Shown: one piece after another, positions 1-8,568 of the stretch
How positions within the stretch are numbered: position 1 is the first letter of the stretch
Layout of the letters: every line of letters starts with the position of its first letter
Assembly: GCF_020164485.1 (NCBI RefSeq)
Contig: NZ_JAIQZA010000021.1
Coordinates: 1 to 64,000 of the forward strand
DNA: 64,000 nucleotides
Source of the DNA: Salegentibacter tibetensis
GTDB taxonomy: Bacteria; Bacteroidota; Bacteroidia; Flavobacteriales; Flavobacteriaceae
Direction: 5' to 3'
Translations under genes and position numbers: made by a program
The notes under the pieces: model-generated
Told to the model about the DNA's origin: nothing
The model's input: only the letters and a program-made list of their open reading frames with translations
The model's database searches: none

Positions 1-46
1 TTCCGCATCCCACGGAAATAACCTGCTCGTAGTCAATTGCTTTCAT
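1..46 (-). CDS. Partial N-terminus, possibly an IS110-family transposase
   Basis: A reverse-strand ATG at 46 opens a frame that leaves the window after 15 codons (MKAIDYEQVISVGCG). The ending VGCG fits the start of IS110/IS1111 DEDD transposases, where a GIDVHK-like motif carrying the first catalytic Asp usually follows. Only 15 residues are visible, so this is a tentative family guess. It would read out of the window, away from obgE. Confidence 0.4.
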   Translation of the reverse strand, partial: MKAIDYEQVISVGCG

Positions 47-158
47 CCCAATAAGTTTTTACATCACTTAAATTTAAGCAAAAAACTCATCGGTGTTTGC
101 GTGGGCTAAATCATGGGTATTTCATAAGAATAAATTTTTGACTTTTTTACAAAAAAAT

Positions 159-184
159 GCAGCGTAGAAATGAATCCACGCTGC
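159..184 (-). terminator. Rho-independent terminator of obgE
   Basis: Seven-base arms GCAGCGT (159-165) and ACGCTGC (178-184) flank a 12-base loop. On the minus strand the stem is followed by a run of T (151-157 read in reverse). It sits about 50 bp past the obgE stop and points the right way for that gene. Confidence 0.85.
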
Positions 185-231
185 TTAAATTTAATCAAAA
201 ACCTTTCAGAAATTCTAAAGATTAACAGGAT

Positions 232-1239
232 TTAAGAAGGCTCTTTATTCAGCATTTCCCATAATCTGTCTTTAAGTTCCGTTAAACCTTGTTGCGCTAC
301 CGAAGAAATAAACAGGTATGGCGCACCTAAATTTTTATCCAATTCTTGTTTCATTTCCAGTTTTAATTCGGCATCCAGCATATCGCTTTTTGAAATTGCG
401 ATAAGCCTATCCTTGTCAAGCATTTCAGGGTTGTACCTTCGTAATTCGTCCAATAGAATTTCGTATTGTTCAGAAATATTAGGAGCATCAGCAGGAACTA
501 AAAACAATAAGGTTGAGTTTCGTTCTATATGTCTTAAAAAACGATGTCCGATTCCCCTACCTTCCGCAGCACCTTCAATTATACCCGGAATATCGGCAAC
601 CACAAAAGTTTTAAAGTCGCGATACTCGACTATTCCCAAATTGGGTTTTAAAGTCGTAAACTCATAATCGGCTATCTTAGGTTTCGCGGCAGTAATTACC
701 GAAAGTAAGGTAGATTTCCCCGCATTAGGGAAGCCAACCAGGCCAACATCGGCTAGAATTTTTAACTCCAGAGTGATGTCCACCTCTGTACCGTCTATTC
801 CCGGTTGGGAATATCTTGGGGTTTGATTGGTAGAACTTTTAAAATGCCAGTTTCCACGACCACCCATTCCACCTTCTGCAACGAGATATTCCTTGCCGTC
901 TTCGGTAATTTCGTGGATAATTTCCTGGGTTTCGGTATCCCTGATTACCGTTCCTAAAGGCACTTCAATATATTCATCAGCACCTTCGGAACCTGTACTA
1001 CGTTGCTTACTACCGTTACTACCGTGTTCAGCGCGAATATGCCTTTTAAATTTTAAGTGATATAATGTCCAAAGGTTTTTGTTCCCTTTTACAATTACAT
1101 GACCACCACGACCACCATCACCACCATCGGGCCCGCCTTTTGCCACGTATTTTTCGCGGTGCAGGTGCGAAGATCCACTTCCTCCTTTTCCGGAAGCCAC
1201 ATGAATCTTTACATAATCAACAAAATTCCCTTCAGTCAT
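232..1239 (-). CDS. obgE: Obg-family GTPase ObgE/CgtA
   Basis: Ribosome-associated GTPase involved in late 50S subunit assembly and stress control. The 335 residues show the glycine-rich Obg fold first (about 1-160, with [13 protein letters not shown] and GGMGGRGN patches), then the GTPase domain. The P-loop is GFPNAGKS at 169-176, switch 2 is DIPG at 215-218, and the specificity motif reads SKSD instead of NKxD. The long C-terminal extension of some Obg proteins is absent, as is common. The start at 1239 gives the usual [10 protein letters not shown] opening after four extra residues. It is last in a run that begins with hpt-adk, separated by a dispersed repeat at 1260-1349. Confidence 0.95.
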   Translation of the reverse strand: MTEGNFVDYVKIHVASGKGGSGSSHLHREKYVAKGGPDGGDGGRGGHVIVKGNKNLWTLYHLKFKRHIRAEHGSNGSKQRSTGSEGADEYIEVPLGTVIRDTETQEIIHEITEDGKEYLVAEGGMGGRGNWHFKSSTNQTPRYSQPGIDGTEVDITLELKILADVGLVGFPNAGKSTLLSVITAAKPKIADYEFTTLKPNLGIVEYRDFKTFVVADIPGIIEGAAEGRGIGHRFLRHIERNSTLLFLVPADAPNISEQYEILLDELRRYNPEMLDKDRLIAISKSDMLDAELKLEMKQELDKNLGAPYLFISSVAQQGLTELKDRLWEMLNKEPS

Positions 1240-1259
1240 ATTTTAAAAATTTAATCAAA

Positions 1260-1349
1260 AACCTCTGGACAGGCCAGGAGGTATGAATCGCAAACTATTT
1301 TATAATTTTGAGCCAGGCCCCGGGATAATCAAACGCTCAATGAGGGATT
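1260..1349. repeat. Dispersed 90-bp three-hairpin element, copy 1
   Basis: Near-identical in layout to 31011-31101 and to the shortened copy at 39252-39284. All share AACCTC at the left, a middle segment CTATTTTATAATTT, and TCAATGAGGGATT at the right. The first hairpin has changed bases on both arms compared with copy 2 (TGG/CCA where copy 2 has GGG/CCC), so pairing is kept. The right edge reaches into the stop codon of hpt-adk (TAA on the minus strand at 1348-1350). Confidence 0.85.
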
Positions 1350-2460
1350 AAGCCTGTAGCTTATCAATTACGGCACTAAGGCGCTGGGTAATTTCATCTA
1401 TAGAACCAACCCCGTCTACACCGTAATATTTGTCTTGTTTTTTATAATACTCTTTCAGGATCGCGGTTTCATCATAATAAACCTTAATCCTGTTTCTAAT
1501 CACCGATTCATCGGCATCATCTTTTCTTCCTGAAGTTTTTCCTCGCTCCAAAAGACGCTCTACTAAAACCTCATCATCAACTTCTAAAGCGATCATTGCC
1601 GTTACTTCAGTATTTTTTTCTTTTAACAATTCAGCTAAAGCATCTGCCTGGGCTTCGGTTCTTGGAAATCCATCAAAGATAAACCCATTAGCGCCTTCAT
1701 TTTTCTCAACTTCAGCCTTCAGCATTTTAATCGTTATCTCATCGGGAACCAAATGCCCTTTATCTATAAATGACTTGGCGTTTAATCCCAATTCGGTTTC
1801 GTTCTTAATATTATACCTAAAAACATCTCCGGTAGAGATATGAATAAGCTTATACTTTTCCTTTAGAATGTCTGCCTGAGTTCCTTTGCCGGCGCCGGGA
1901 GGGCCAAACAAAACTAAATTTGTCATGTTGTTTTCTTTACGTTTATAGATTTGTGTAAGATTTCTGCCTAAACCATCATAATCCAGGCCATAACCTACAA
2001 TAAATTTATTAGGGATCTCTAAGCCCCTATATTTAATATTAAAGTCTTTTTTGTAAGCTTCAGGTTTATAAAATAAAGTCACTACTTCGTAATTATCTAC
2101 ATCTTCCGTCTTCAAAATTTTATTAATTTCCTCTAAAGTATTACCGGTATCTACAATATCTTCCAGTAAAATTACTTTTCTACCCTTAAGCGACTGATTT
2201 AACCCTAAAAGTGTCTTTACATCTCCGGTAGTTGCGGTGCCCTGGTAAGAACCAAGTTTAACAAAACTCACCTCGCAATCTCCTTTAAACCTTTTAATCA
2301 CCTCGCTGGCAAACATGAAAGAACCATTAAGCACTCCTAAAAACACCGGGTTTGAATCCCGGTAATCTTCATTAAGCCTATCGGCCACTTTATCGATGGC
2401 TAAGTGGATTTCTTCTTCTGAAATATAAGGCTCAAATTCTAAATCGTGTAGTTTTATCAA
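1348..2460 (-). CDS. adk: Fused hypoxanthine phosphoribosyltransferase-adenylate kinase
   Basis: One 370-residue frame carries two purine enzymes. Residues 1-175 are a hypoxanthine/guanine phosphoribosyltransferase with the PRPP loop EDIVDTGNT at 100-108. Residues 179-370 are a full-length adenylate kinase with P-loop GPPGAGKGT at 186-194 and the nucleotide-binding stretch IFDGFPRTEAQ. Together they would salvage hypoxanthine or guanine to IMP or GMP and balance AMP, ADP and ATP. Met179 (ATG at 1926) lies exactly where a stand-alone adk would begin and could act as an internal start. I recall similar fusions in related Flavobacteriaceae but could not check. purK is divergent. Confidence 0.93.
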   Translation of the reverse strand: MIKLHDLEFEPYISEEEIHLAIDKVADRLNEDYRDSNPVFLGVLNGSFMFASEVIKRFKGDCEVSFVKLGSYQGTATTGDVKTLLGLNQSLKGRKVILLEDIVDTGNTLEEINKILKTEDVDNYEVVTLFYKPEAYKKDFNIKYRGLEIPNKFIVGYGLDYDGLGRNLTQIYKRKENNMTNLVLFGPPGAGKGTQADILKEKYKLIHISTGDVFRYNIKNETELGLNAKSFIDKGHLVPDEITIKMLKAEVEKNEGANGFIFDGFPRTEAQADALAELLKEKNTEVTAMIALEVDDEVLVERLLERGKTSGRKDDADESVIRNRIKVYYDETAILKEYYKKQDKYYGVDGVGSIDEITQRLSAVIDKLQA

Positions 2461-2540
2461 GTCTGAAAAATTTTAAAGGGCAAAGATAAGGATTCTTAAC
2501 AACCCAAACTGCCAGATTTCCATAAGAATAATAGCACAGC

Positions 2541-2562
2541 TTGACCTAAAAAATTATTTTTG
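2541..2562 (+). promoter_or_regulatory. Promoter of purKE
   Basis: TTGAC at 2541 and TATTTTTG at 2555-2562 match the Bacteroidetes housekeeping consensus (TTG or TTTG, then TAnnTTTG). The start codon of purK follows at 2578, leaving a very short leader. This is a consensus match only. Confidence 0.6.
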
Positions 2563-2577
2563 CTGAAACTTTAAGGT

Positions 2578-3735
2578 ATGATCAATTATTTTTCTTCAGA
2601 TTTTAAATTGGGAATTCTTGGCGGGGGCCAGTTGGGCAAAATGATACTTTACGAAACCCGCAAATACGATATTCAAACCAACGTCATAGATCCGAATCCT
2701 GAAGCTCCCTGCAAAATAGCTTGCGATTATTTTGAAACCGGCGACCTTATGGATTTTGATACCGTGATTAACTTCGGAAGAAAAGTGGACGTACTCACAT
2801 TTGAAATTGAAGGCGTTAACGTTAAAGCTTTAAAGCAATTGCAAAAGGAAGGTGTAAAAACCTACCCTTCAGCTGAAACCTTAGAGAAAATTCAGAACAA
2901 AGGAGTTCAAAAAAAATTTTATAAAAAACATCAAATCCCTACCGCTGAATTTGAGATTTTTTCCACCAAAAAAGAATTGATTTCTGCTCTTAAAAATGAC
3001 GAAATCAATCTACCTTTTGTTTGGAAAAGTACCACCGGTGGTTACGATGGCAAGGGAGTTTCGGTTATTAAAAGCAAAGAAACCCTAAACGATCTTCCCA
3101 ATGTTGAATGCATTGCCGAAACGCTTGTTCCTTTTAAAAATGAATTAGCTGTGATCGTGGCAAGATCGGCTTCAGGTGAAGTAAAAACCTATCCTGTTGT
3201 AGAGATGGAATTTCATCCTACCGCAAACCAGGTGGAATATGTGATTTGCCCGGCCAGAATCGAAGATTCTGTAGCGCAAACCGCCAGGGAACTTGCGGTT
3301 AAGGTTTCCGAAGCATTTGAACATGTTGGATTACTAGCGGTAGAAATGTTTCAGACAGAAAACGACGAAATTTTGGTCAACGAAGTTGCGCCAAGACCAC
3401 ACAATAGCGGGCATTACAGTATTGAAGCAAGTTACACCAATCAGTTTGAACAACATATTCGCGCTATTTTAGATCTACCATTAGGAAACACCGATAGTAA
3501 AGTCGGCGGAATTATGGTAAATTTAGTGGGCGATGCAGATCACGAAGGAGAAGTGGTTTACGAGAATATTGAAAAGATTATGAAAATGCCAGGGGTAACG
3601 CCGCATATTTACGGTAAAAAAATTACCCGCCCATTTAGAAAAATGGGTCACGTAACCATTGCGAACAAAGATCTGGCTGAAGCAAGAAAAATTGCTGAAG
3701 AGGTTAAGAATTCAATTAAAGTTATTTCTAAATAA
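2578..3735 (+). CDS. purK: 5-(carboxyamino)imidazole ribonucleotide synthase PurK
   Basis: ATP-dependent carboxylation of AIR to N5-CAIR in de novo purine synthesis. The 385 residues begin with the preATP-grasp fold (KLGILGGGQLGKMI at about 11-24), then the ATP-grasp core (WKSTTGGYDGKGV, LAVEMFQTENDEILVNEVAPRPHNSGH), and end with the PurK C-terminal domain. The length is normal. It is followed after 32 bp by purE, the partner that rearranges the unstable product, so the two form an operon ending at the terminator at 4259-4286. Confidence 0.96.
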   Translation: MINYFSSDFKLGILGGGQLGKMILYETRKYDIQTNVIDPNPEAPCKIACDYFETGDLMDFDTVINFGRKVDVLTFEIEGVNVKALKQLQKEGVKTYPSAETLEKIQNKGVQKKFYKKHQIPTAEFEIFSTKKELISALKNDEINLPFVWKSTTGGYDGKGVSVIKSKETLNDLPNVECIAETLVPFKNELAVIVARSASGEVKTYPVVEMEFHPTANQVEYVICPARIEDSVAQTARELAVKVSEAFEHVGLLAVEMFQTENDEILVNEVAPRPHNSGHYSIEASYTNQFEQHIRAILDLPLGNTDSKVGGIMVNLVGDADHEGEVVYENIEKIMKMPGVTPHIYGKKITRPFRKMGHVTIANKDLAEARKIAEEVKNSIKVISK

Positions 3736-3767
3736 TAAAACTTCAAGAAGTTTTTGAACATAAAATT

Positions 3768-4253
3768 ATGAGCAAAGTAGCAGTAATAATGGGAAGTACT
3801 AGTGACTTACCGGTAATGCAGGATGCCATAGACATTCTGGAAGGTTTTGACCTGGAGGTAGAAGTAGATATCGTTTCTGCCCACCGCACGCCCGAAAAGT
3901 TATTTGAATACGGTAAAACCGCACATGAACGGGGAATAAAAGTGATTATCGCCGGTGCAGGTGGCGCCGCCCACTTACCCGGAATGATCGCCTCCCTCTC
4001 CCCGCTTCCGGTAATTGGCGTTCCGGTAAAATCCAGCAATTCTATAGACGGCTGGGATTCGGTACTGTCTATTTTACAAATGCCCGGTGGCGTTCCCGTA
4101 GCTACAGTAGCCCTTAACGGTGCTAAAAACGCAGGAATTCTTGCAGCTCAAATTATCGGTGCTTCCGATAAATGTACTTTAGATAAAATTTTGGTTTATA
4201 AAGAAGGACTAAAACAAAAAGTGATGGAAGGCGCTAAGAAAGTAAAGCGATAA
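3768..4253 (+). CDS. purE: N5-CAIR mutase PurE
   Basis: Converts N5-CAIR to CAIR, the step after PurK. The 161-residue protein shows the class I PurE signature: MGSTSDLPVMQ near the N-terminus, SAHRTPE, then GAGGAAHLPGM and GVPVKSS. The start at 3768 leaves no extra residues before the conserved SKVAVIMGS. It is the second gene of the purKE operon. Confidence 0.96.
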   Translation: MSKVAVIMGSTSDLPVMQDAIDILEGFDLEVEVDIVSAHRTPEKLFEYGKTAHERGIKVIIAGAGGAAHLPGMIASLSPLPVIGVPVKSSNSIDGWDSVLSILQMPGGVPVATVALNGAKNAGILAAQIIGASDKCTLDKILVYKEGLKQKVMEGAKKVKR

Positions 4254-4258
4254 AAAGC

Positions 4259-4286
4259 AAAAGCCACGTCTTGCGACGTGGCTTTC
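4259..4286 (+). terminator. Rho-independent terminator of purKE
   Basis: The eight-base perfect stem GCCACGTC (4263-4270) and GACGTGGC (4275-4282) encloses loop TTGC. A-rich and T-rich flanks lie on either side, beginning a few bases after the purE stop. Confidence 0.88.
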
Positions 4287-4289
4287 TAT

Positions 4290-4551
4290 GTAGTAAACTT
4301 ACCTAAATCTGTACAAATTATTTATTAACCATTCTAAATATTTAAACCAGAAAAACTTTACAAGCTACTACATTTTTTAAAACGTTCAATATTTCAAAGT
4401 TGAAATATACAGTTTTTTACAGAAAAGATAACATTTTGTGTTAAAAAATGTTATTAAAAACGTCAAATTCAGGTTAATTAGGCTATTGGCATGGCTAAAA
4501 CAATGATTAATAGATAAATTAGATGTTAAAATTAAAAATGAAATAGAGATA
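4290..4551. other. Intergenic gap before the M3 peptidase
   Basis: AT-rich sequence between the purKE terminator and the peptidase. I see no gene, no strong promoter match and no stable hairpin in it. Confidence 0.5.
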
Positions 4552-6585
4552 ATGACCACTCAAAATAATCCGCTTTTACAGGAATTTAATCACGCACCGT
4601 TTTCTAAAATTAAAAACGAGCATTTTAAACCCGCAATAATTAAAGCCATTGAAATGGCCCGCGAAGAAATCAACGCGATTTCAACAAATACCGAAGAACC
4701 CAGCTTCTATAATACCATTGAAACTTTAGAATTTTCAGGAGAAAAATTAGATAGAGTAACCAGTATTTTTTTTAACCTAAATTCAGCTGAAACCAATGAG
4801 GAAATTCAGCAAATCGCCCAGGAAGTTTCCCCACTTTTATCGGAATTCAGAAACGATATTATTCTTAACAAAGCACTTTTTGAAAGAGTTAAGTCGGTTT
4901 TCGATAAAAAAGAAGAACTTGACCTAAACACTGAGCAAAAGACACTTTTGGACCGAAAATACAAAGCCTTTTCTCGAAATGGTGCCAACCTGCCTATTGA
5001 AAAGCAGAACGAACTTAGAGATATTGACAAAAAACTCTCAAAACTGAGTCTGGATTTTGGTCAGAATGTACTTGCCGAAACCAATAAATTTGAGTTACAT
5101 CTTACCGATGAAAACGATTTAAAAGGCCTCCCGGAGAGCTTTAAAGAAGGAGCCGCGCAGGTAGCAGCTTCAAAACAAAAAGAGGGGTGGATTTTCACGC
5201 TGGAATATCCCAGCTACCTTCCTTTTATGAAATATGCCGAAAACAGGGAGCTACGTAAAAAAATGGCACTTGCTTTTGGTTCTAAAGCATTCCATGGCGA
5301 CGAGTTAGACAACCGGGAAAATGTATTGCAGATAGCTAAATTAAGGTATAAACGTGCACAATTATTGGGTTATAAAACCCACGCCCATTTTGTTTTGGAA
5401 GAACGTATGGCCGAAACTCCCGAAAAAGTAAACAGCTTTTTAGAGGAAATCCTCGAAAAAGCAAAGCCGGCTGCAGGAAAGGAATTTGCCGAGTTGGAAA
5501 ACTTCGCCAAAGAGCTGGACGGGATAGACCAGCTTCAAAAATGGGATGCAGCTTTTTACAGCGAGAAACTGAAGCAAAAATTATTCAATCTCGATGATGA
5601 AAAACTGAAACCTTATTTTAAGCTAGAAAATGTAATAGATGGCGTTTTCACGGTAGCCAATAAACTTTACGATTTAAACTTTAAAGAAGTTTTTGACGTT
5701 GATAAATATCATGAAGACGTAAAAACCTACCAGGTTATTGATGAAAATAAAAAGAAAATCGCACTCTTTTATGCCGATTTTCATCCAAGACCGGGAAAAC
5801 GTGATGGTGCCTGGATGACAGGGTATAAATCGCAATACAAAAAAGACGGACAGGAAGAACGCCCGCACATTTCTATTGTGTGTAATTTCACCAAGCCTTC
5901 TAAAAAACAACCTTCACTACTCACTTTTAACGAAGTTACCACCCTTTTCCACGAATTTGGTCACGCCTTGCATGGGATGTTAGGAGATACGCATTATCCA
6001 AGCCTTTCTGGTGCAAACGTGTATTGGGATTTTGTAGAACTTCCAAGTCAGTTGTTAGAAAATTGGTGTTATGAAAAAGAAGCGCTTCAGTTGTTCGCCA
6101 AGCACTATGAAACCGGCGAAGTTATTCCTATGGAATTGGTTCAGAAAATAAAAGAATCGGCCAATTTCCAGGAAGGAATGGCCACGGTAAGGCAGTTGAG
6201 TTTCGGAATGTTGGACCTTAGCTGGCACGGGGTAAATCCTTCAGCAATTACAGATGTTAAGGCAAACGAAGATAAAGCTTTTGAACGCACAAAATTATTC
6301 CCGAATGTTGCGGAAAACTGTATGAGTACAGCATTCTCTCATATTTTTCAGGGCGGATATTCTGCCGGGTACTATTCCTATAAATGGGCAGAAGTTTTAG
6401 ATGCCGATACCTTTGAATATTTTCAGCAAAATGGAATCTTTAGCAGGGAAGTCGCAAATAAGTTTAAAACAAATATACTTTCACAAGGAGGCACCGATCA
6501 CCCAATGACGCTTTATAAGAAATTCCGCGGAAAGGAACCAAAACCCGATGCTCTACTAAAACGAGCCGGATTGATTGAAAAGTGA
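4552..6585 (+). CDS. M3-family zinc oligopeptidase (Dcp/PrlC type)
   Basis: Cytoplasmic or periplasmic-type metallopeptidase that trims short peptides. The 677 residues match M3A enzymes throughout. The zinc motif HEFGH starts at His467, in the longer stretch FHEFGHALHG, and the downstream region ENWCYEKEAL to FQGGYSAGYYSYKWAEVLDAD is typical of the family. No signal peptide is visible. I cannot decide between peptidyl-dipeptidase Dcp and oligopeptidase A by eye, so no symbol is given. It stands alone, with about 300 bp before it and a repeat just after it. Confidence 0.9.
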   Translation: MTTQNNPLLQEFNHAPFSKIKNEHFKPAIIKAIEMAREEINAISTNTEEPSFYNTIETLEFSGEKLDRVTSIFFNLNSAETNEEIQQIAQEVSPLLSEFRNDIILNKALFERVKSVFDKKEELDLNTEQKTLLDRKYKAFSRNGANLPIEKQNELRDIDKKLSKLSLDFGQNVLAETNKFELHLTDENDLKGLPESFKEGAAQVAASKQKEGWIFTLEYPSYLPFMKYAENRELRKKMALAFGSKAFHGDELDNRENVLQIAKLRYKRAQLLGYKTHAHFVLEERMAETPEKVNSFLEEILEKAKPAAGKEFAELENFAKELDGIDQLQKWDAAFYSEKLKQKLFNLDDEKLKPYFKLENVIDGVFTVANKLYDLNFKEVFDVDKYHEDVKTYQVIDENKKKIALFYADFHPRPGKRDGAWMTGYKSQYKKDGQEERPHISIVCNFTKPSKKQPSLLTFNEVTTLFHEFGHALHGMLGDTHYPSLSGANVYWDFVELPSQLLENWCYEKEALQLFAKHYETGEVIPMELVQKIKESANFQEGMATVRQLSFGMLDLSWHGVNPSAITDVKANEDKAFERTKLFPNVAENCMSTAFSHIFQGGYSAGYYSYKWAEVLDADTFEYFQQNGIFSREVANKFKTNILSQGGTDHPMTLYKKFRGKEPKPDALLKRAGLIEK

Positions 6586-6595
6586 GATTAGTAAG

Positions 6596-6717
6596 AAGGT
6601 TGTCTGACAGACCTTGGTGTTATCAAGCTGAACTTGTTTCAGCTTCTAACATGTTTTAATTAATAATATCTTAGATCCTGAAATAGATTCAGGATGACGA
6701 TTATTTCAGACAACCTT
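6596..6717. repeat. MITE-like hairpin element, copy A
   Basis: Twelve-base inverted ends AAGGTTGTCTGA (6596-6607) and TCAGACAACCTT (6706-6717) enclose two further hairpins: AAGCTGAA/TTTCAGCTT near 6625-6646 and TCCTGAAAT/ATTCAGGA near 6675-6693. The right half, read in reverse, matches 51977-52030 (core ATCGTCATyCTGAATyTATT). It begins ten bases after the peptidase stop and could also act as a transcription terminator. Confidence 0.75.
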
Positions 6718-6787
6718 TTCTTTTTAATCAATTTTCAGCCTTTAAAACCTTATAAGATCTATAACTTATATATTCAAATAGTTTCAT

Positions 6788-6795
6788 TAATTTTG
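6788..6795 (+). promoter_or_regulatory. Promoter -7 element of the sigma factor gene
   Basis: TAATTTTG matches the Bacteroidetes TAnnTTTG element and lies 22 bp before the start codon at 6817. The upstream -33 element is weak. Confidence 0.45.
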
Positions 6796-6816
6796 AGATG
6801 ACCTTGACGCTAGCCT

Positions 6817-7368
6817 ATGCCAATTCATAAACTCGATCCTACAAAATGGGTGGATAAATATTCAGATTATCTGTTTAACTACGCGATTGTTAGAGTAAAC
6901 GATCGCGAGGTGGCTAACGATTTAATTTCTGAAACCTTTCTTGCTGGCCTCAATTCTAAAGATAATTTTGAAGGAAGGGCTACAGAGCGCACCTGGCTTA
7001 TTTCTATTTTAAAGCGAAAAATTATAGATCATTACCGAAAGACCAATTCGCAAAAAGGCCAGGCAGAAGTTCGTATAAATTATTCAGATTCTGAAAATAA
7101 TGGGGATTGGCTGGAAGAACAGGTCGCCGATACTTTTGATCGTACTGCCGAAGATGAGATGGAAAACACCGAGTTAGGGCTGGCGATTTTAGAATGCCTT
7201 GAGCAAATAAACGAAAAACACGCCGCGATATTTAAAATGAAAACCATTGATGGGGCTGATACTGAAGCGGTTTGTAAAGAATTTAATATTAGCCCGTCTA
7301 ACCTTTGGGTAATCATTCACAGGGCACGCACCGCATTGGCAGAGTGTCTTGAAAAAAACTGGTTCTAA
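6817..7368 (+). CDS. ECF RNA polymerase sigma factor
   Basis: Sigma-70 family factor of 183 residues. Region 2 spans about 10-80 (DYLFNYAIVRVNDREVANDLISETF, then RTWLISILKRKIIDHYRK). Region 4 spans about 130-180 with a helix-turn-helix ending in SPSNLWVIIHRARTALAECL. Between them is an acidic linker. It is followed after 3 bp by a small cysteine protein that carries an anti-sigma zinc motif, so the pair is probably a sigma/anti-sigma unit. Target genes are not evident. Confidence 0.92.
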   Translation: MPIHKLDPTKWVDKYSDYLFNYAIVRVNDREVANDLISETFLAGLNSKDNFEGRATERTWLISILKRKIIDHYRKTNSQKGQAEVRINYSDSENNGDWLEEQVADTFDRTAEDEMENTELGLAILECLEQINEKHAAIFKMKTIDGADTEAVCKEFNISPSNLWVIIHRARTALAECLEKNWF

Positions 7369-7371
7369 GTT

Positions 7372-7635
7372 ATGCCGAAACGAAAATTTTTCATTTTTGA
7401 CTGTTCAAAAGCTGAAAACTGCTGCGACAAAAGTCAGTATAATGAAGCGGGAACACGTGAAAAGATCTCCATGCTAATGCATTTGATCTTATGCAGACCC
7501 TGCCGTAAGTACACTTCAAAAAACACAAAGCTTACCAGCTTAATTAAAAAATCCAAACTTAAAACCTGCTCTGAAGAAGAGAAAAAGGCCTGGAAAAACC
7601 GCATTGAAAAAGAAATGACTAAGAAAAAGCATTAG
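7372..7635 (+). CDS. Small zinc-finger protein, probable soluble anti-sigma factor
   Basis: An 87-residue lysine- and cysteine-rich protein. It contains HxxxCxxC (HLILCRPC, near residues 43-50) with upstream Cys residues at about 10, 17 and 18. This spacing matches the zinc-binding anti-sigma (ZAS) motif. No membrane segment is present, so it would act in the cytoplasm. It starts 3 bp after the ECF sigma gene, the usual place for the cognate anti-sigma factor. The role is inferred from motif and position. Its end overlaps the convergent UbiA-like gene by 17 bp. Confidence 0.75.
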   Translation: MPKRKFFIFDCSKAENCCDKSQYNEAGTREKISMLMHLILCRPCRKYTSKNTKLTSLIKKSKLKTCSEEEKKAWKNRIEKEMTKKKH

Positions 7636-8437
7636 CTACTACCAGGCACAACAACCAAAATACAGGAATTCCCTCTACCCAAAAAGCCGAATAATAGTCC
7701 CCCTGATCTACTTCGGCCGCTTTAATAAAATAGGCCGAAATCAATAAAGCAAAACCTAAAGCAATAAAGTTTGTTTCTGATGTAAAAGGTTTTAAAAATT
7801 CCAGCAAAAGCATAATTCCCAATAAAATATAACCGATTTTCTTAGTATTTGCTATTCCAATTTGCTGCGGAATGGTATTTAAATTTCCGGAATCATATTT
7901 AAGGTCCCTTATCTCAAAGGGAAGCGTTATGGCGATCACAAAGAAAAAACGCTGAAGGAAACTAAAGCTGATCTCTTTTAAAGAAATCTGATCTATCAAC
8001 GGTAAAATCACCACTACTCCCGCCCAAACAACTGCGATAATAAAGATCTTTATGCCACCTATATTTCGCAGATTTTGCCTGTTTCTCCCTAATGGAATGG
8101 CATAAAGCAAAGTAAAAACACCTAAAATAGCGGAAACTAAAAGTATTTTAAATTCCTGCTTAAAGGCAAAATATAGTAAAGCCAGAAAGCACAAAAGTGA
8201 AAAAATTTGTATCAATTTTAGGTTTCGGGCAAGGCTGGCATGATGCAGTTTGGCAATGCCGGCGTACTTTACAAAATTATAGCCGCTAATACTTCCGAAG
8301 AAAATAAAGAAAAGCAGATTGTAATCAATTTCAATATTGAATTCCAGGAAACTTAATACGCCTAGCGAAACCACGGACAAAGCCACGTGCAGACTGCTAT
8401 TTATATAAAAGTCCAGAATGTTTTTTAAACCCTGCAT
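7619..8437 (-). CDS. UbiA-like prenyltransferase family membrane protein
   Basis: A 272-residue polytopic protein with about eight or nine hydrophobic segments. The stretch FEIRDLKYDSGNLNTIPQQIG resembles the second Asp-rich loop of UbiA-type prenyltransferases (D-x-x-x-D with a following T-x-P). The first Asp-rich loop (usually NDxxDxxxD) is replaced by YNFVKYAGIAKLHHASL, which lacks the acidic cluster, so the catalytic activity is doubtful. Divergent from gcvP, convergent with the sigma/anti-sigma pair. Confidence 0.65.
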   Translation of the reverse strand: MQGLKNILDFYINSSLHVALSVVSLGVLSFLEFNIEIDYNLLFFIFFGSISGYNFVKYAGIAKLHHASLARNLKLIQIFSLLCFLALLYFAFKQEFKILLVSAILGVFTLLYAIPLGRNRQNLRNIGGIKIFIIAVVWAGVVVILPLIDQISLKEISFSFLQRFFFVIAITLPFEIRDLKYDSGNLNTIPQQIGIANTKKIGYILLGIMLLLEFLKPFTSETNFIALGFALLISAYFIKAAEVDQGDYYSAFWVEGIPVFWLLCLVVANAFS

Positions 8438-8493
8438 CCTGCTAAAATAATCATTCTTTCCGGGACCAAAATTAGCGCGTTAAATCTTAACAA

Positions 8494-8503
8494 GTGTATA
8501 CAC
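8494..8503. promoter_or_regulatory. Ten-base palindrome in the ubiA-like/gcvP divergent region
   Basis: GTGTATACAC is a perfect palindrome about 30 bp before the gcvP promoter element. It could be an operator, but nothing else supports that. Confidence 0.25.
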
Positions 8504-8534
8504 CTAAACACTAAAAATTTACGTTAAAAATATG

Positions 8535-8542
8535 TACTTTCG
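8535..8542 (+). promoter_or_regulatory. Promoter -7 element of gcvP
   Basis: TACTTTCG differs from TAnnTTTG at one base, with the start codon 27 bp further on. No glycine riboswitch is visible in the 131-bp gap. Confidence 0.45.
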
Positions 8543-8568
8543 CAGCACAAAACCACAACTTTATTTTA

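Noticed and set aside
8438-8568. Glycine riboswitch before gcvP
   Set aside because: The gap is only 131 bp, a promoter-like element sits 27 bp from the start, and no aptamer-like pairing was found.
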